DNA of 8,345 nucleotides, taken from assembly GCA_024635465.1 (NCBI GenBank), contig JAGXIS010000050.1, positions 1-8,345 on the forward strand, given 5' to 3'. The translations under genes and the position numbers were made by a program. Positions within the stretch are counted from its first letter, which is position 1; every line of letters begins with the position of its first letter. The notes under the pieces were generated by a model. That model had not been told where the DNA came from. It did no database searches and was given only the letters and a program-made list of their open reading frames with translations. This DNA is from Bacteroidota bacterium. Its GTDB lineage: Bacteria > Bacteroidota > Rhodothermia > Balneolales > Balneolaceae. Shown here one piece after another: positions 1-7,299 of this stretch.

Positions 1-55
1 ACACTATTCAGAAGATGCCGTTCTAGTCGATAAAGACGGTTTAGTTTCCGCATGA
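1..55 (+). CDS. C-terminal end of an unidentified protein (5' truncated by the window)
   Basis: The frame starting at base 2 is open to a TGA at 53-55 and would encode the last 17 residues of a protein ending HYSEDAVLVDKDGLVSA. The other two forward frames hit stops inside this stretch (TAA at 31-33, TAG at 24-26). The reading is therefore the only forward frame that stays open, but 17 residues are too few to prove coding or to identify a family. The stop lies 34 bases before the next start on the same strand, so the gene may be co-transcribed with the DUF368 gene. I do not recognise the protein. Confidence 0.4.
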   Translation, partial: HYSEDAVLVDKDGLVSA

Positions 56-76
56 TAAATCAGATTAATAACAAAT

Positions 77-83
77 AGGAGAG
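77..83 (+). promoter_or_regulatory. Ribosome binding site that fixes a TTG start
   Basis: AGGAGAG lies 6 bases before the TTG at 90. The frame is closed by TAA at 69-71 and has no ATG between that stop and 90. The next in-frame ATG is codon 26 (165), which would remove the amphipathic N-terminus just before the first DUF368 motif. The strong Shine-Dalgarno match therefore decides for TTG. Confidence 0.75.
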
Positions 84-89
84 AATTCA

Positions 90-1268
90 TTGTCCAAAAA
101 TAGAAAAGAACCAATTATTGAACTTTTTGATCTCACCCGATGGAAAGAGATTCCTTTTCTTATCATGAAAGGTTTTTTAATGGGATCCGCAGATATCGTA
201 CCCGGAGTAAGTGGCGGTACAATGGCACTCATTACAGGTATTTATGATCGATTGATCTTTGCCATTAAAAGTTTCGATTATAAAGCACTGAAATTTGCAT
301 TAAGCTTTAAAATCCGTGATCTGTTTAATCATATACATTGGAAATTTTTTCTCTTTTTAGGTTCAGGAATGGTATTGGCTATTTTCTTTTTTACCAGGAT
401 TGTCCCCTTGCAGGTCTACATGTTTACCCATCCTGAATGGGTGTATGGACTATTCTTTGGACCCATTGTCGGCTCTATCTTTTTGTTATTAGCAGAGATC
501 GATCCGGCAGATCGGAACTGGAAGAATATCTTTCCATTAATTGGAGGAACACTGTTTGGACTCTGGGTTGTAAATCTTGTGCCTGCTGATACTCCTGAGA
601 CATTTGGATTCGTATTTTTAATCGGTTCTATTGCCATATCTGCTATGGTTATGCCGGGAATATCAGGTTCATATCTTCTTCTGATTTTTAGAAAATATGA
701 TTATATCCTCTCTCAGCTCAGTATGCTCGGCACCTCTGAAACCATGAGTGCACTTATCAATCTCGCCCCCTTTGTATTAGGTTGCCTTTTTGGAATCATT
801 CTTTTTTCGAGAGTCTTATCCTGGTTGTTGAAGAACTATTATTCCATTACAATCTTAACCTTAATTGGATTTTTAATAGGATCACTTTGGGTGATTTGGC
901 CCTATCAAAATAGAGAGTACAGTGAAATAGTTAGCAGCACAGAAACGGTTCTGGTAGATGACCCCAGAGTAGATGAGTTGCGCGAAAGGGAGGGGCCGGT
1001 ATTAAGCCCGGAGTATGACAGATTGGGAGAAAGAGTTGTTGATCCGGAATCCGGTTTGGAATCGAATAGGATTGAAATAGAAACTATATCACGAAAGCTT
1101 ATTTCAAGCAAACCTTTGATTCCTTGGGGCGAACAGCATAGTGATTATGACTCCATCAAAAAAAGAAATGGTATTTTCGGAATTTTAATAGGTCTGCTGA
1201 TGATTGCTATATTATACTTTGCAAGAAATAAAAAAAGTGGAAAAACTACGGATGAAGATCCCCATTAA
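90..1268 (+). CDS. DUF368 integral membrane protein, probable undecaprenyl-phosphate translocase (PopT type)
   Basis: A polytopic inner-membrane protein of 392 residues. It carries both DUF368 hallmarks: PGVSGGT at residues 38-44, followed by GIYDRLI, and PGISGS at 189-194. Each sits in a hydrophobic segment, as expected for the two inverted re-entrant repeats. Further hydrophobic stretches lie at about 86-102, 118-135, 146-164, 172-188, 224-240, 251-271 and 361-377. DUF368 proteins have been shown in other bacteria to help return undecaprenyl phosphate, the carrier for peptidoglycan and surface polysaccharides, to the cytoplasmic face. Assigning that role here is by family. An unusual feature is a charged hydrophilic segment of about 87 residues (roughly 272-358, rich in Glu, Asp and Arg) between the last two membrane helices, which makes the protein longer than the roughly 300 residues I expect for the family. 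The start is TTG with a strong ribosome binding site. The gene follows a truncated gene by 34 bases and precedes the universal stress gene by about 90. Confidence 0.9.
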   Translation: MSKNRKEPIIELFDLTRWKEIPFLIMKGFLMGSADIVPGVSGGTMALITGIYDRLIFAIKSFDYKALKFALSFKIRDLFNHIHWKFFLFLGSGMVLAIFFFTRIVPLQVYMFTHPEWVYGLFFGPIVGSIFLLLAEIDPADRNWKNIFPLIGGTLFGLWVVNLVPADTPETFGFVFLIGSIAISAMVMPGISGSYLLLIFRKYDYILSQLSMLGTSETMSALINLAPFVLGCLFGIILFSRVLSWLLKNYYSITILTLIGFLIGSLWVIWPYQNREYSEIVSSTETVLVDDPRVDELREREGPVLSPEYDRLGERVVDPESGLESNRIEIETISRKLISSKPLIPWGEQHSDYDSIKKRNGIFGILIGLLMIAILYFARNKKSGKTTDEDPH

Positions 1269-1347
1269 ATTGAAGATCAAGTAAATAGGGAACTTAAAGA
1301 ATTGCTACGTTTTTTGTATTTTGATTTAAGAACATGAACATAATATC

Positions 1348-1353
1348 GGGGGA
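1348..1353 (+). promoter_or_regulatory. Ribosome binding site selecting the inner ATG of the universal stress gene
   Basis: GGGGGA ends 7 bases before the ATG at 1361. An earlier in-frame ATG at 1334 has only A/T-rich sequence in front of it and would add nine residues (MNIISGDFN) ahead of the usual UspA beginning, MAKLKKILVPTDFS. This purine run lies inside that longer reading, which argues for the start at 1361. Confidence 0.65.
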
Positions 1354-1360
1354 TTTCAAT

Positions 1361-2359
1361 ATGGCTAAATTAAAAAAAATATTAGTACCTACAGACTTTT
1401 CGAAGGGAAGTGAAACAGCTTATTCTGTTGCTCAAAATATATCAGATACTTTTGGAGGAAAAATTGATTTTATACACGTTATACCGACCCTAAAATATTT
1501 CAATGAGAGTATAAAACGATTGGGTGTTCCACTTGATATCAATAAGGATGTTTACCCAAAGATTATTGATGAATCTGAGATAAAGCTAAAAAAAGCGATG
1601 GATCAGTATCTGAAAGAGAAAAATAAAGGGTTACAGATCGTAAAAATTGACAGGCGTCCATCTGAAAAAATAGTACAGTATGCAGCTAAACATGGTTATG
1701 ACATGATAATCATGGGCTCAAAAGGGAAAGATGAGTCATCATTTGTTCGAGGAGGAGTTACGGAAAGAGTAATCAGAAAGTCCAAAATACCGGTATTTTC
1801 CGTTGACGGCCGATTTGATCCTAACAAAGTTAAAAATGTGATGATGAGTACTGATTCATCAGAGTTATCGCTATCGGTTTTCCCACTTGCGGTTGCCATT
1901 GCAGATGCATATAAAGCAGATCTTACTCTTTTTCATGTGATTGAACTGTATGGAAACAGACCGGAAGAGATCGCAATCACCGCTAAACAAGGGGAAATGG
2001 TTTCCATTTATGAGGGAATTATTGATCGTGTGAATGGTTACCTGGACAAGCGTAAATTCGACAACATTCATGTACAGCGTACCGGAGTAACATTTGAAGA
2101 TGAAGTGATATTGACAGACAAGGAAGGTTCAGTGGGAAGAACCATTAACCTCTACACCAAAATAGAGAAGGGAATCTCTGCACATTATGAAATTGATTCA
2201 TACGCTTCTGAAAATGCTGATTTGGTGGTGATGGCGACTCATGGACATAGCGGATTTGCACACTTGATTCTAGGTTCTACAGCTGAGAAAGTGGCTCAGA
2301 ATGTAAGGAAACCGGTGATTACTGTTCGTCCGGATGAGGATGATTTTAAGAAAAAATGA
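1361..2359 (+). CDS. Tandem universal stress protein (two UspA domains)
   Basis: A soluble cytoplasmic protein of 332 residues from the preferred start at 1361 (341 from the alternative ATG at 1334). Domain 1 spans about residues 4-148 and begins with the typical KKILVPTDFS strand and acidic loop. Domain 2 spans about 156-323. The ATP-binding pattern G-2x-G-9x-G-(S/T) is nearly intact in both: domain 1 has G119, G122 and G132 followed by Val133 where Ser/Thr is usual; domain 2 has Ala292 in the first Gly position, then G295 and G305-S306. Domain 2 also has roughly 25 extra residues (about 247-271) before its last helix, where UspA proteins normally have a short turn. Tandem Usp proteins are linked to stress tolerance and survival, and some bind ATP or other ligands; the specific role here is unknown. 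No terminator or clear promoter is visible around it, so I cannot say whether it is expressed with the DUF368 gene. Confidence 0.9.
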   Translation: MAKLKKILVPTDFSKGSETAYSVAQNISDTFGGKIDFIHVIPTLKYFNESIKRLGVPLDINKDVYPKIIDESEIKLKKAMDQYLKEKNKGLQIVKIDRRPSEKIVQYAAKHGYDMIIMGSKGKDESSFVRGGVTERVIRKSKIPVFSVDGRFDPNKVKNVMMSTDSSELSLSVFPLAVAIADAYKADLTLFHVIELYGNRPEEIAITAKQGEMVSIYEGIIDRVNGYLDKRKFDNIHVQRTGVTFEDEVILTDKEGSVGRTINLYTKIEKGISAHYEIDSYASENADLVVMATHGHSGFAHLILGSTAEKVAQNVRKPVITVRPDEDDFKKK

Positions 2360-2501
2360 GCGGATAAATCATTATTAAACAATGTATTATTTTATATTAT
2401 GCATTGACTGAATGTGAGAATTGGATTGATTTCTCCAGTTGTAAAGAAGTTAAAAGACTATTGCATCATGAGATAGGTTTTCTGCATTAAGTTTCGAAGA
2501 A

Positions 2502-2518
2502 ATTAACTCTCGATTAAC
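2502..2518 (+). repeat. Direct repeat ATTAAC spaced by one helical turn
   Basis: ATTAAC occurs at 2502-2507 and again at 2513-2518, an 11-base period, within 25-41 bases of the start of the first M16 gene. Two equal half-sites on the same face of the helix are a common arrangement for dimeric regulators, but the element is short and A/T-rich and could be chance. The rest of the 183-base gap (2360-2542) shows no hairpin or convincing promoter that I can support. Confidence 0.2.
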
Positions 2519-2542
2519 ACCAACCCACAAAAAGAAACAGAT

Positions 2543-4072
2543 ATGAACATCAAAAAACACTCATTTTTGATAGGTATAATCTGGATACTATTGCTTCCTG
2601 CAGTGGTTTTTCCCCAGAATTTGGAACAATTCGAACAAAATGTGACAGAGTTTACACTCGATAACGGACTGCATTTTATTATTGTTGAAAGGCCTGTGGC
2701 TCCGGTGGCAAGTTTCGTTACATTTGTTGATGTTGGCGGGGCAAATGAACCTGCTGGGCAAACCGGAATTGCCCATATTTTTGAACACATGGTTTTTAAA
2801 GGGTCTAAAACCGTGGGAACAACCAACTATGAAGAAGAGCAGGAATACATTGATTTGATGGATGAGGCTTATCGGGCCTGGGTGAATGAAACCTATCAGC
2901 CGGAACCGGATGAGGAAAAACTTGAACAGTATTGGGCAGAATATGAAGAGTACAAAGAGAAAGCCAACTCTTATGTAAAAACCAATGAATTCGATGAAAT
3001 TATCAGCCGGGAAGGAGCTACCGGGCTGAACGCATCAACCGGCTACGACTATACAAACTATTTTTACAGTTTGCCGCAAAATAAAGCAGAGCTTTGGTTC
3101 AGCCTTGAATCAGACCGTTTTCAGAATCCTGTATTCAGGGAATTTTATGAAGAGAAAGATGTGATAATGGAAGAAAGGAGAATGAGCACAGATTCAGATC
3201 CTTTTGGAAGGTTGACGGAGGAATTTTTGAGTATTGCCTTTTCAGCACATCCCTATGGACGCGCACTGATTGGCTGGCCGTCTGATATCCGGGCCACAAC
3301 CATTCAGGATACCGAACGTTTTTTCAGAAGCTATTACACCAATGATAATTTTACCTTTGCTATAGTAGGGGATGTTGATCCTGAAAAAATGCGTGATCTT
3401 GCTGAAACTTATTTTGGTCCTATTCAATCAACGGATGAAGCTCCATTTGTTAAAACCATAGAGCCGGAGCAGAGGGGTGAGCGTCGTTTTACCATTGAAG
3501 AGGAATCACAGCCCATTTTAATAATGGGGTATCATACCGTGAGTCAGACACATCAGGATTATGCGGCACTGCAGCTTCTTTCTTCAATTCTTTCTCAAGG
3601 ACGCACATCCCGTATGTATAGGACCCTTGTCCAGGATGAGGAATTGGCACTTGTTGCCCAAACTACAGTGGGTTTTCCAGGCTCAAAATTTCCTAATTTG
3701 TTTGTGGTGTACGGCCTGCCAAACCAGGGAATTTCAATTGACGATCTGGAAAAGGCCATTTATGAAGAGATCGAAAAAGTGAAAGAAGGTGACGTTTCTC
3801 AACAGGAACTTGACCGGGCTATTACCAATGCAAAGGCAAATCTTGTTAGGAGTTTGAATTCAAATATGGGACTTGCCATCAGACTTGCACAAACTCATGG
3901 GCAACAGGGCGATTGGCGGCGACTTTTTAACAGAATTGGTGATCTCGAAAATGTTACACTCGAAGATTTACAAAGGGTTGCGAATGAATATCTTGTAAAA
4001 AACAACCGAACAGTAGGGAAAATTATAAATCGTTCATCAGATGATGTTGCTGAAACTCAGCAGGAAAATTAA
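2543..4072 (+). CDS. Exported M16 zinc metallopeptidase, catalytic subunit
   Basis: A 509-residue M16B-type (pitrilysin/insulinase superfamily) peptidase. An N-terminal signal peptide (residues 1 to about 25: Lys-rich start, hydrophobic core, ending near VFPQ) sends it to the periplasm or outer membrane. The inverted zinc motif is intact as H78-I-F-E81-H82. The third ligand is best placed at Glu211 in DVIMEE, with Glu204 seven residues before it. The strand GLNASTGYDYTNY (161-173), which shapes the active-site cleft, is conserved. A second M16 domain (about 225-490) is present, but at the position of the family's Arg/Tyr substrate-binding pair it reads Val363 and Leu370. The spacing from H82 to Glu211 is 128 residues, against about 76 in classical members; an acidic, Glu/Tyr-rich segment (about 98-150) accounts for it. 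The gene has no clear Shine-Dalgarno, only an A-rich leader. It is followed 12 bases later by an M16 paralogue that complements its missing residues, so the two probably form one enzyme that degrades peptides in the envelope. Confidence 0.93.
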   Translation: MNIKKHSFLIGIIWILLLPAVVFPQNLEQFEQNVTEFTLDNGLHFIIVERPVAPVASFVTFVDVGGANEPAGQTGIAHIFEHMVFKGSKTVGTTNYEEEQEYIDLMDEAYRAWVNETYQPEPDEEKLEQYWAEYEEYKEKANSYVKTNEFDEIISREGATGLNASTGYDYTNYFYSLPQNKAELWFSLESDRFQNPVFREFYEEKDVIMEERRMSTDSDPFGRLTEEFLSIAFSAHPYGRALIGWPSDIRATTIQDTERFFRSYYTNDNFTFAIVGDVDPEKMRDLAETYFGPIQSTDEAPFVKTIEPEQRGERRFTIEEESQPILIMGYHTVSQTHQDYAALQLLSSILSQGRTSRMYRTLVQDEELALVAQTTVGFPGSKFPNLFVVYGLPNQGISIDDLEKAIYEEIEKVKEGDVSQQELDRAITNAKANLVRSLNSNMGLAIRLAQTHGQQGDWRRLFNRIGDLENVTLEDLQRVANEYLVKNNRTVGKIINRSSDDVAETQQEN

Positions 4073-4076
4073 GAGG
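4071..4076 (+). promoter_or_regulatory. Ribosome binding site of the second M16 gene overlapping the upstream stop codon
   Basis: AAGAGG begins within the TAA stop (4070-4072) of the first M16 gene and ends 8 bases before the ATG at 4085. This placement favours re-initiation by ribosomes finishing the upstream gene, and so balanced production of the two subunits. Confidence 0.6.
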
Positions 4077-4084
4077 CTAAAATC

Positions 4085-6163
4085 ATGAAAAAATTAACTC
4101 TACTTCTACCTTTGTTCGTTCTGATTCTCTTCTTTAATCATGCAGAAGCTCAGAAAAGCTGGGATGAAATTGAATATCCTCCACTTAACAGTTTTGAAAA
4201 ACCCGATGTTGAGATTTTTGAGCTCGACAACGGGATTACGTTTTACATTGTGGAAGATGACGAACTTCCATTGATTAATCTCCGCGTTTTGGTGCGAACC
4301 GGCGGTGTGCTTGTACCGAATGAGAAAACCGGACTTCAGTCCATTACCGGTACAGTAATGCGCACCGGTGGCACTACATCCATTTCAGGTGATGAACTCA
4401 ATGAACTGCTTGAAGACCGTGCGGCAAGAATGGAGACCGGTATCGGCCTTACGTCCGGATCAGCTTCCATGAATGTATTAAAAGATGATTTTGATGAGTT
4501 GCTCCCGGTTTTTATTGATCTGTTGAAAAACCCGGCATTTCCGGATAACAGAATAGAACTGGCAAAAACCCAGCAAAAATCAGGTATCACTCGCAGAAAT
4601 GATGAGACAATACCGGTTGGATTCAGAGAATTTCAAAAGCTGATTTATGGCGGTGAATCTGTCTATGCCCGAAATACTGAATTTGCCACAATCGACAATA
4701 TTACGCGGGATGATTTGGTTGAATTCCACCGGAATTCATTTGTGGGCAGAAATATGATGATCGGTGTAATCGGGGATTTTGAAACGGATGAAATCAAAGA
4801 TGAACTCTCTGAAGCATTTGAAACTATACCGGCGGGTGAAGAAACGGAACTGAATTTCCCCGAAGTGAATTATGAATATGTGAATTCCATCAATTTTGTG
4901 GATAAGAGTGATGTAAATCAGAGTTTTGTGTTGATGGGCCACATCGGTGGCCTTCGGGAAAATCCCGATTATGCAAAAATCCAGGTAATGAATCGCATTT
5001 TGAGTGACGGATTCAGCGGGAGGTTGATGCGAATCATCCGCGGGCAAATGGGCCTTGCATATTCTGTATTCGGACAGTACGGAAGCGGAAATTTTTATCC
5101 CGGTGTTTTTTATGCCGGAGTGATGACCCAAAGCGAAACAACAGTAGAAGCCATTAATGCCATTCTTGATCAGATCAAACGACTCCAGGATGAGCCTGTT
5201 TCCGAACAGGAATTGAGCGACGTGATCGACCGCTTTCTGAACTCTCTGGTTTTTGAATACGACAGCAGGGTAAGTGTTCTGAACGAGCGAATGAGCTATG
5301 ATTATGCCGGACTCGACCCCGATACTTTCGACCGTCTGGTTGAAGAAATTCAGGCAGTGACGATTGAAGATGTGCAGGAAGTAGCGCAAAAATATCTACG
5401 GCCGGAAGATCTCCAGATTCTTGTGGTAGGGAACGGAGCCGAAATTGGTGATCAACTGGACCAGTTTGGCGATATAAATGAAGTAGATGTTACCATTCCA
5501 ATGCCGGGTGATGATGAAAAAGTGGAAACAGTTGCCGGTGATTCTGAAGCCGGAAGTGCATGGATGGATCAAATGATGAATGCACTTTTTCCTGAAGGGT
5601 TAATCACCGGAGATCTGATATTTGAAGGTGAAAATGTGGTTCAGAGTCCGATGGGTGAGATCACTATTGGTCTGCGGCAGACCGTCAACTTTGATGAAGA
5701 CAAATTGATTGCAGAAGTCAGTGCCCCTATGGGGCAAATTACCATGCAGGTAATCGATGGTGAGGGATCTATGTTAGCCGGTGGGAATGAGATGCCGATG
5801 CAACCGGCTCAACGGGATGAAATGCTAAATGAGCACTATCGTAATCCATTATATCTGGCGATCAACAGGGAACAATTTGATGTACAACACATAGGTCCGG
5901 CTGAGATGGAAGGATTGAACCTGGAGCATTTAACCATCCATGGAAATCAGACAATACAGCTTTATCTGGATCCGGATACCGCACTACCGGCAGTTATCAC
6001 GTATCGTCAGTTTGATCCGGAGTCGGGCCAGATGATTACTCTGAGACAAATTTCTGAGGATTGGACTGAATCCAATGGGGTTTTATTGCCTTACAGTGTT
6101 ACCACTTACTCAGGAGAAGAAGCTGTTTCTGTAGTGAAACTGGAGTCGCATTCAGTGGAATAG
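4085..6163 (+). CDS. Exported non-catalytic M16 subunit with C-terminal LolA-like domain
   Basis: A 692-residue exported protein: signal peptide at 1 to about 22 (hydrophobic core, then AEAQ), two M16 domains at about 41-250 and 268-450, an acidic linker at about 460-490, and an extra domain at about 495-690. Where M16 peptidases have HxxEH this protein reads S86-I-T-G89-T90, so it cannot hold zinc in the usual way. In contrast it keeps the Arg/Tyr pair (R319 and Y326 in RGQMGLAYSV), which the neighbouring subunit has lost. This matches the known M16B heterodimers in which one chain supplies zinc and the other the Arg/Tyr pair. The C-terminal domain resembles the beta-rich outer-membrane lipoprotein-sorting (LolA-like) fold: alternating strands, an LDPDTALP turn at 628-635 and a GVLLPYSVTTY strand at 665-675. 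Its role may be to bind lipoprotein, lipid or hydrophobic peptide, but that is inference. The gene lies 12 bases after the catalytic subunit and is read from its own Shine-Dalgarno. It ends in a convergent region. Confidence 0.92.
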   Translation: MKKLTLLLPLFVLILFFNHAEAQKSWDEIEYPPLNSFEKPDVEIFELDNGITFYIVEDDELPLINLRVLVRTGGVLVPNEKTGLQSITGTVMRTGGTTSISGDELNELLEDRAARMETGIGLTSGSASMNVLKDDFDELLPVFIDLLKNPAFPDNRIELAKTQQKSGITRRNDETIPVGFREFQKLIYGGESVYARNTEFATIDNITRDDLVEFHRNSFVGRNMMIGVIGDFETDEIKDELSEAFETIPAGEETELNFPEVNYEYVNSINFVDKSDVNQSFVLMGHIGGLRENPDYAKIQVMNRILSDGFSGRLMRIIRGQMGLAYSVFGQYGSGNFYPGVFYAGVMTQSETTVEAINAILDQIKRLQDEPVSEQELSDVIDRFLNSLVFEYDSRVSVLNERMSYDYAGLDPDTFDRLVEEIQAVTIEDVQEVAQKYLRPEDLQILVVGNGAEIGDQLDQFGDINEVDVTIPMPGDDEKVETVAGDSEAGSAWMDQMMNALFPEGLITGDLIFEGENVVQSPMGEITIGLRQTVNFDEDKLIAEVSAPMGQITMQVIDGEGSMLAGGNEMPMQPAQRDEMLNEHYRNPLYLAINREQFDVQHIGPAEMEGLNLEHLTIHGNQTIQLYLDPDTALPAVITYRQFDPESGQMITLRQISEDWTESNGVLLPYSVTTYSGEEAVSVVKLESHSVE

Positions 6164-6180
6164 TCATTTGAAGGCATTGA

Positions 6181-6197
6181 TTAAAATTAAATTTTAA
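6181..6197. repeat. Perfect 17-base A/T palindrome in the convergent intergenic region
   Basis: TTAAAATT, a central A, then AATTTTAA form an exact inverted repeat 18 bases after the stop of the second M16 gene, between two convergent transcription units (6164-6264). As RNA it could fold into a six-pair stem with a five-base loop, but every pair is A-U, so it is a weak terminator candidate at best. Nothing else in this 101-base gap looks like a terminator on either strand. Confidence 0.35.
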
Positions 6198-6264
6198 ACT
6201 TACGAGATCCGACCTAATAAAAACAGATTATCAAACCTGCAACCCAACGAATACGGAAAGTAAA

Positions 6265-7299
6265 TTAAGCAGCTCCATGCAGATTTATCCCGTGGGTATT
6301 GAACCGTTTAATTCTGCGAGTAAATCGCACCAATTTATCGGTAAGGTGTTCAGTATCAGCGACTTCATTTAACGGGATGATTGGAGCATTTTTTAACCAA
6401 TCTGAAATTTTTTCCCGGAAAGAGGAGTCAATCTTATAAACTACATGAATTCCCATTTTATTAAGTGCTGCAGCATTGCAAAGTTGTTCGTACTGATTTT
6501 TAATTGGGATAGTCAGAAGCTTTTTACCCAGAAACATGGTTTCTGCACACGTTTCAAAACCTGCACTGGTAACTACACCCAATCCGCTCTTCATACTTTT
6601 CAAAAAAGACTGATTTCCAACTGGATTCACATGAACATTTTTGTCCTTAAAATATTCACTGCAAGAGGGTGAAAAAAGATGCCACTCTTTTTCAGGAAAT
6701 TGATGAAAAATAGGAATCAAAAGTTGATGGTCAAAAGCCGGTAGATATACAGTAATATGATCTCCTTTTGTAGGTTCGATATTGAGAACATCTCTTCGTA
6801 TGATGGGTGGCAGAATAAATGTATCGTATCGTTTGAAATGAAAACCTATGGATTGATTGCATGGGGCAAAGTTTCTGAGTAATTGCTCAGCTAAAAATGA
6901 TCTTTTATTGGGTCTTGGACTTTTTTTTGATAAAAACGAGGCCTGATGACTTAATGCAACCCCCGGCGTTTTACTGTTAAGAGTTGCCCATGCTGTAACT
7001 GGTTCATAATCGGATATTACCAGATCGTAATTCGTAGGATTTATTGACTGAACATCTTGTATGAAGGTGATGGGCTTTAGTTGAAGTGCTGTTTTCAAAT
7101 AAGATACACTGCCACGGGAGTCATATGCCAAACTAAGTCCCCTTTTCTGTAATACATCGGCCCCATCCAGTTTCATATGGCAGTTGTAGCCACTGATGAT
7201 TACATCAACATCTGTTTTCTCAGAGAGTAAGGGTAAAATTTCCCGTGCTCTGCTGATGTGCCCGTGTCCGGTTCCCTGTATTCCATATAAGATTTTCAT
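6265..7299 (-). CDS. MJ1255-like GT-B glycosyltransferase
   Basis: A 344-residue cytoplasmic or membrane-associated glycosyltransferase. The N-terminus MKILYGIQGTGHGHISRARE contains the Gly/His-rich first loop (residues 6-18) typical of MurG/MGDG-synthase-like GT-B enzymes and specifically of the MJ1255 group. The C-terminal half holds the expected nucleotide-sugar site: TSAGFETCAE at 244-253, then IPIKNQYEQLCNA at 264-276. SDYEP at 96-100 lies in the acceptor-side domain. There are no membrane helices. The donor is probably a UDP-sugar by family; the acceptor is unknown, with an envelope lipid the likeliest class. The start ATG overlaps the stop of the upstream phosphoesterase gene (ATGA), and a good Shine-Dalgarno, GTGAGGTG (complement of 7308-7315), lies inside that gene. 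The two products are therefore translationally coupled and probably act in one pathway. The C-terminal tail after about 325 is basic (FTRRIKRF), which could help membrane association. Confidence 0.88.
   Translation of the reverse strand: MKILYGIQGTGHGHISRAREILPLLSEKTDVDVIISGYNCHMKLDGADVLQKRGLSLAYDSRGSVSYLKTALQLKPITFIQDVQSINPTNYDLVISDYEPVTAWATLNSKTPGVALSHQASFLSKKSPRPNKRSFLAEQLLRNFAPCNQSIGFHFKRYDTFILPPIIRRDVLNIEPTKGDHITVYLPAFDHQLLIPIFHQFPEKEWHLFSPSCSEYFKDKNVHVNPVGNQSFLKSMKSGLGVVTSAGFETCAETMFLGKKLLTIPIKNQYEQLCNAAALNKMGIHVVYKIDSSFREKISDWLKNAPIIPLNEVADTEHLTDKLVRFTRRIKRFNTHGINLHGAA

Noticed and set aside
1301..1324. T-rich stretch with TACGTTTT and TATTTTG resembling a -7 promoter box before the universal stress gene
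   Set aside because: Neither copy matches TAnnTTTG fully, and no -33 box lies at a suitable distance.
1334..1360. Longer start for the universal stress gene at 1334
   Set aside because: It adds nine residues not typical of UspA and would have the only good Shine-Dalgarno inside the coding region; the ATG at 1361 is preferred, though 1334 cannot be fully excluded.
2503..2826. Minus-strand open frame across the start of the first M16 gene
   Set aside because: Cys- and Ser-rich translation with no family features, antisense to the signal peptide and zinc motif of the real gene.
4736..5389. A 217-codon open frame on the minus strand inside the second M16 gene
   Set aside because: It lies wholly antisense to a well-supported exported protein with clear M16 motifs, its translation has no recognisable domain, and no ribosome binding site was seen. 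It is a shadow frame.
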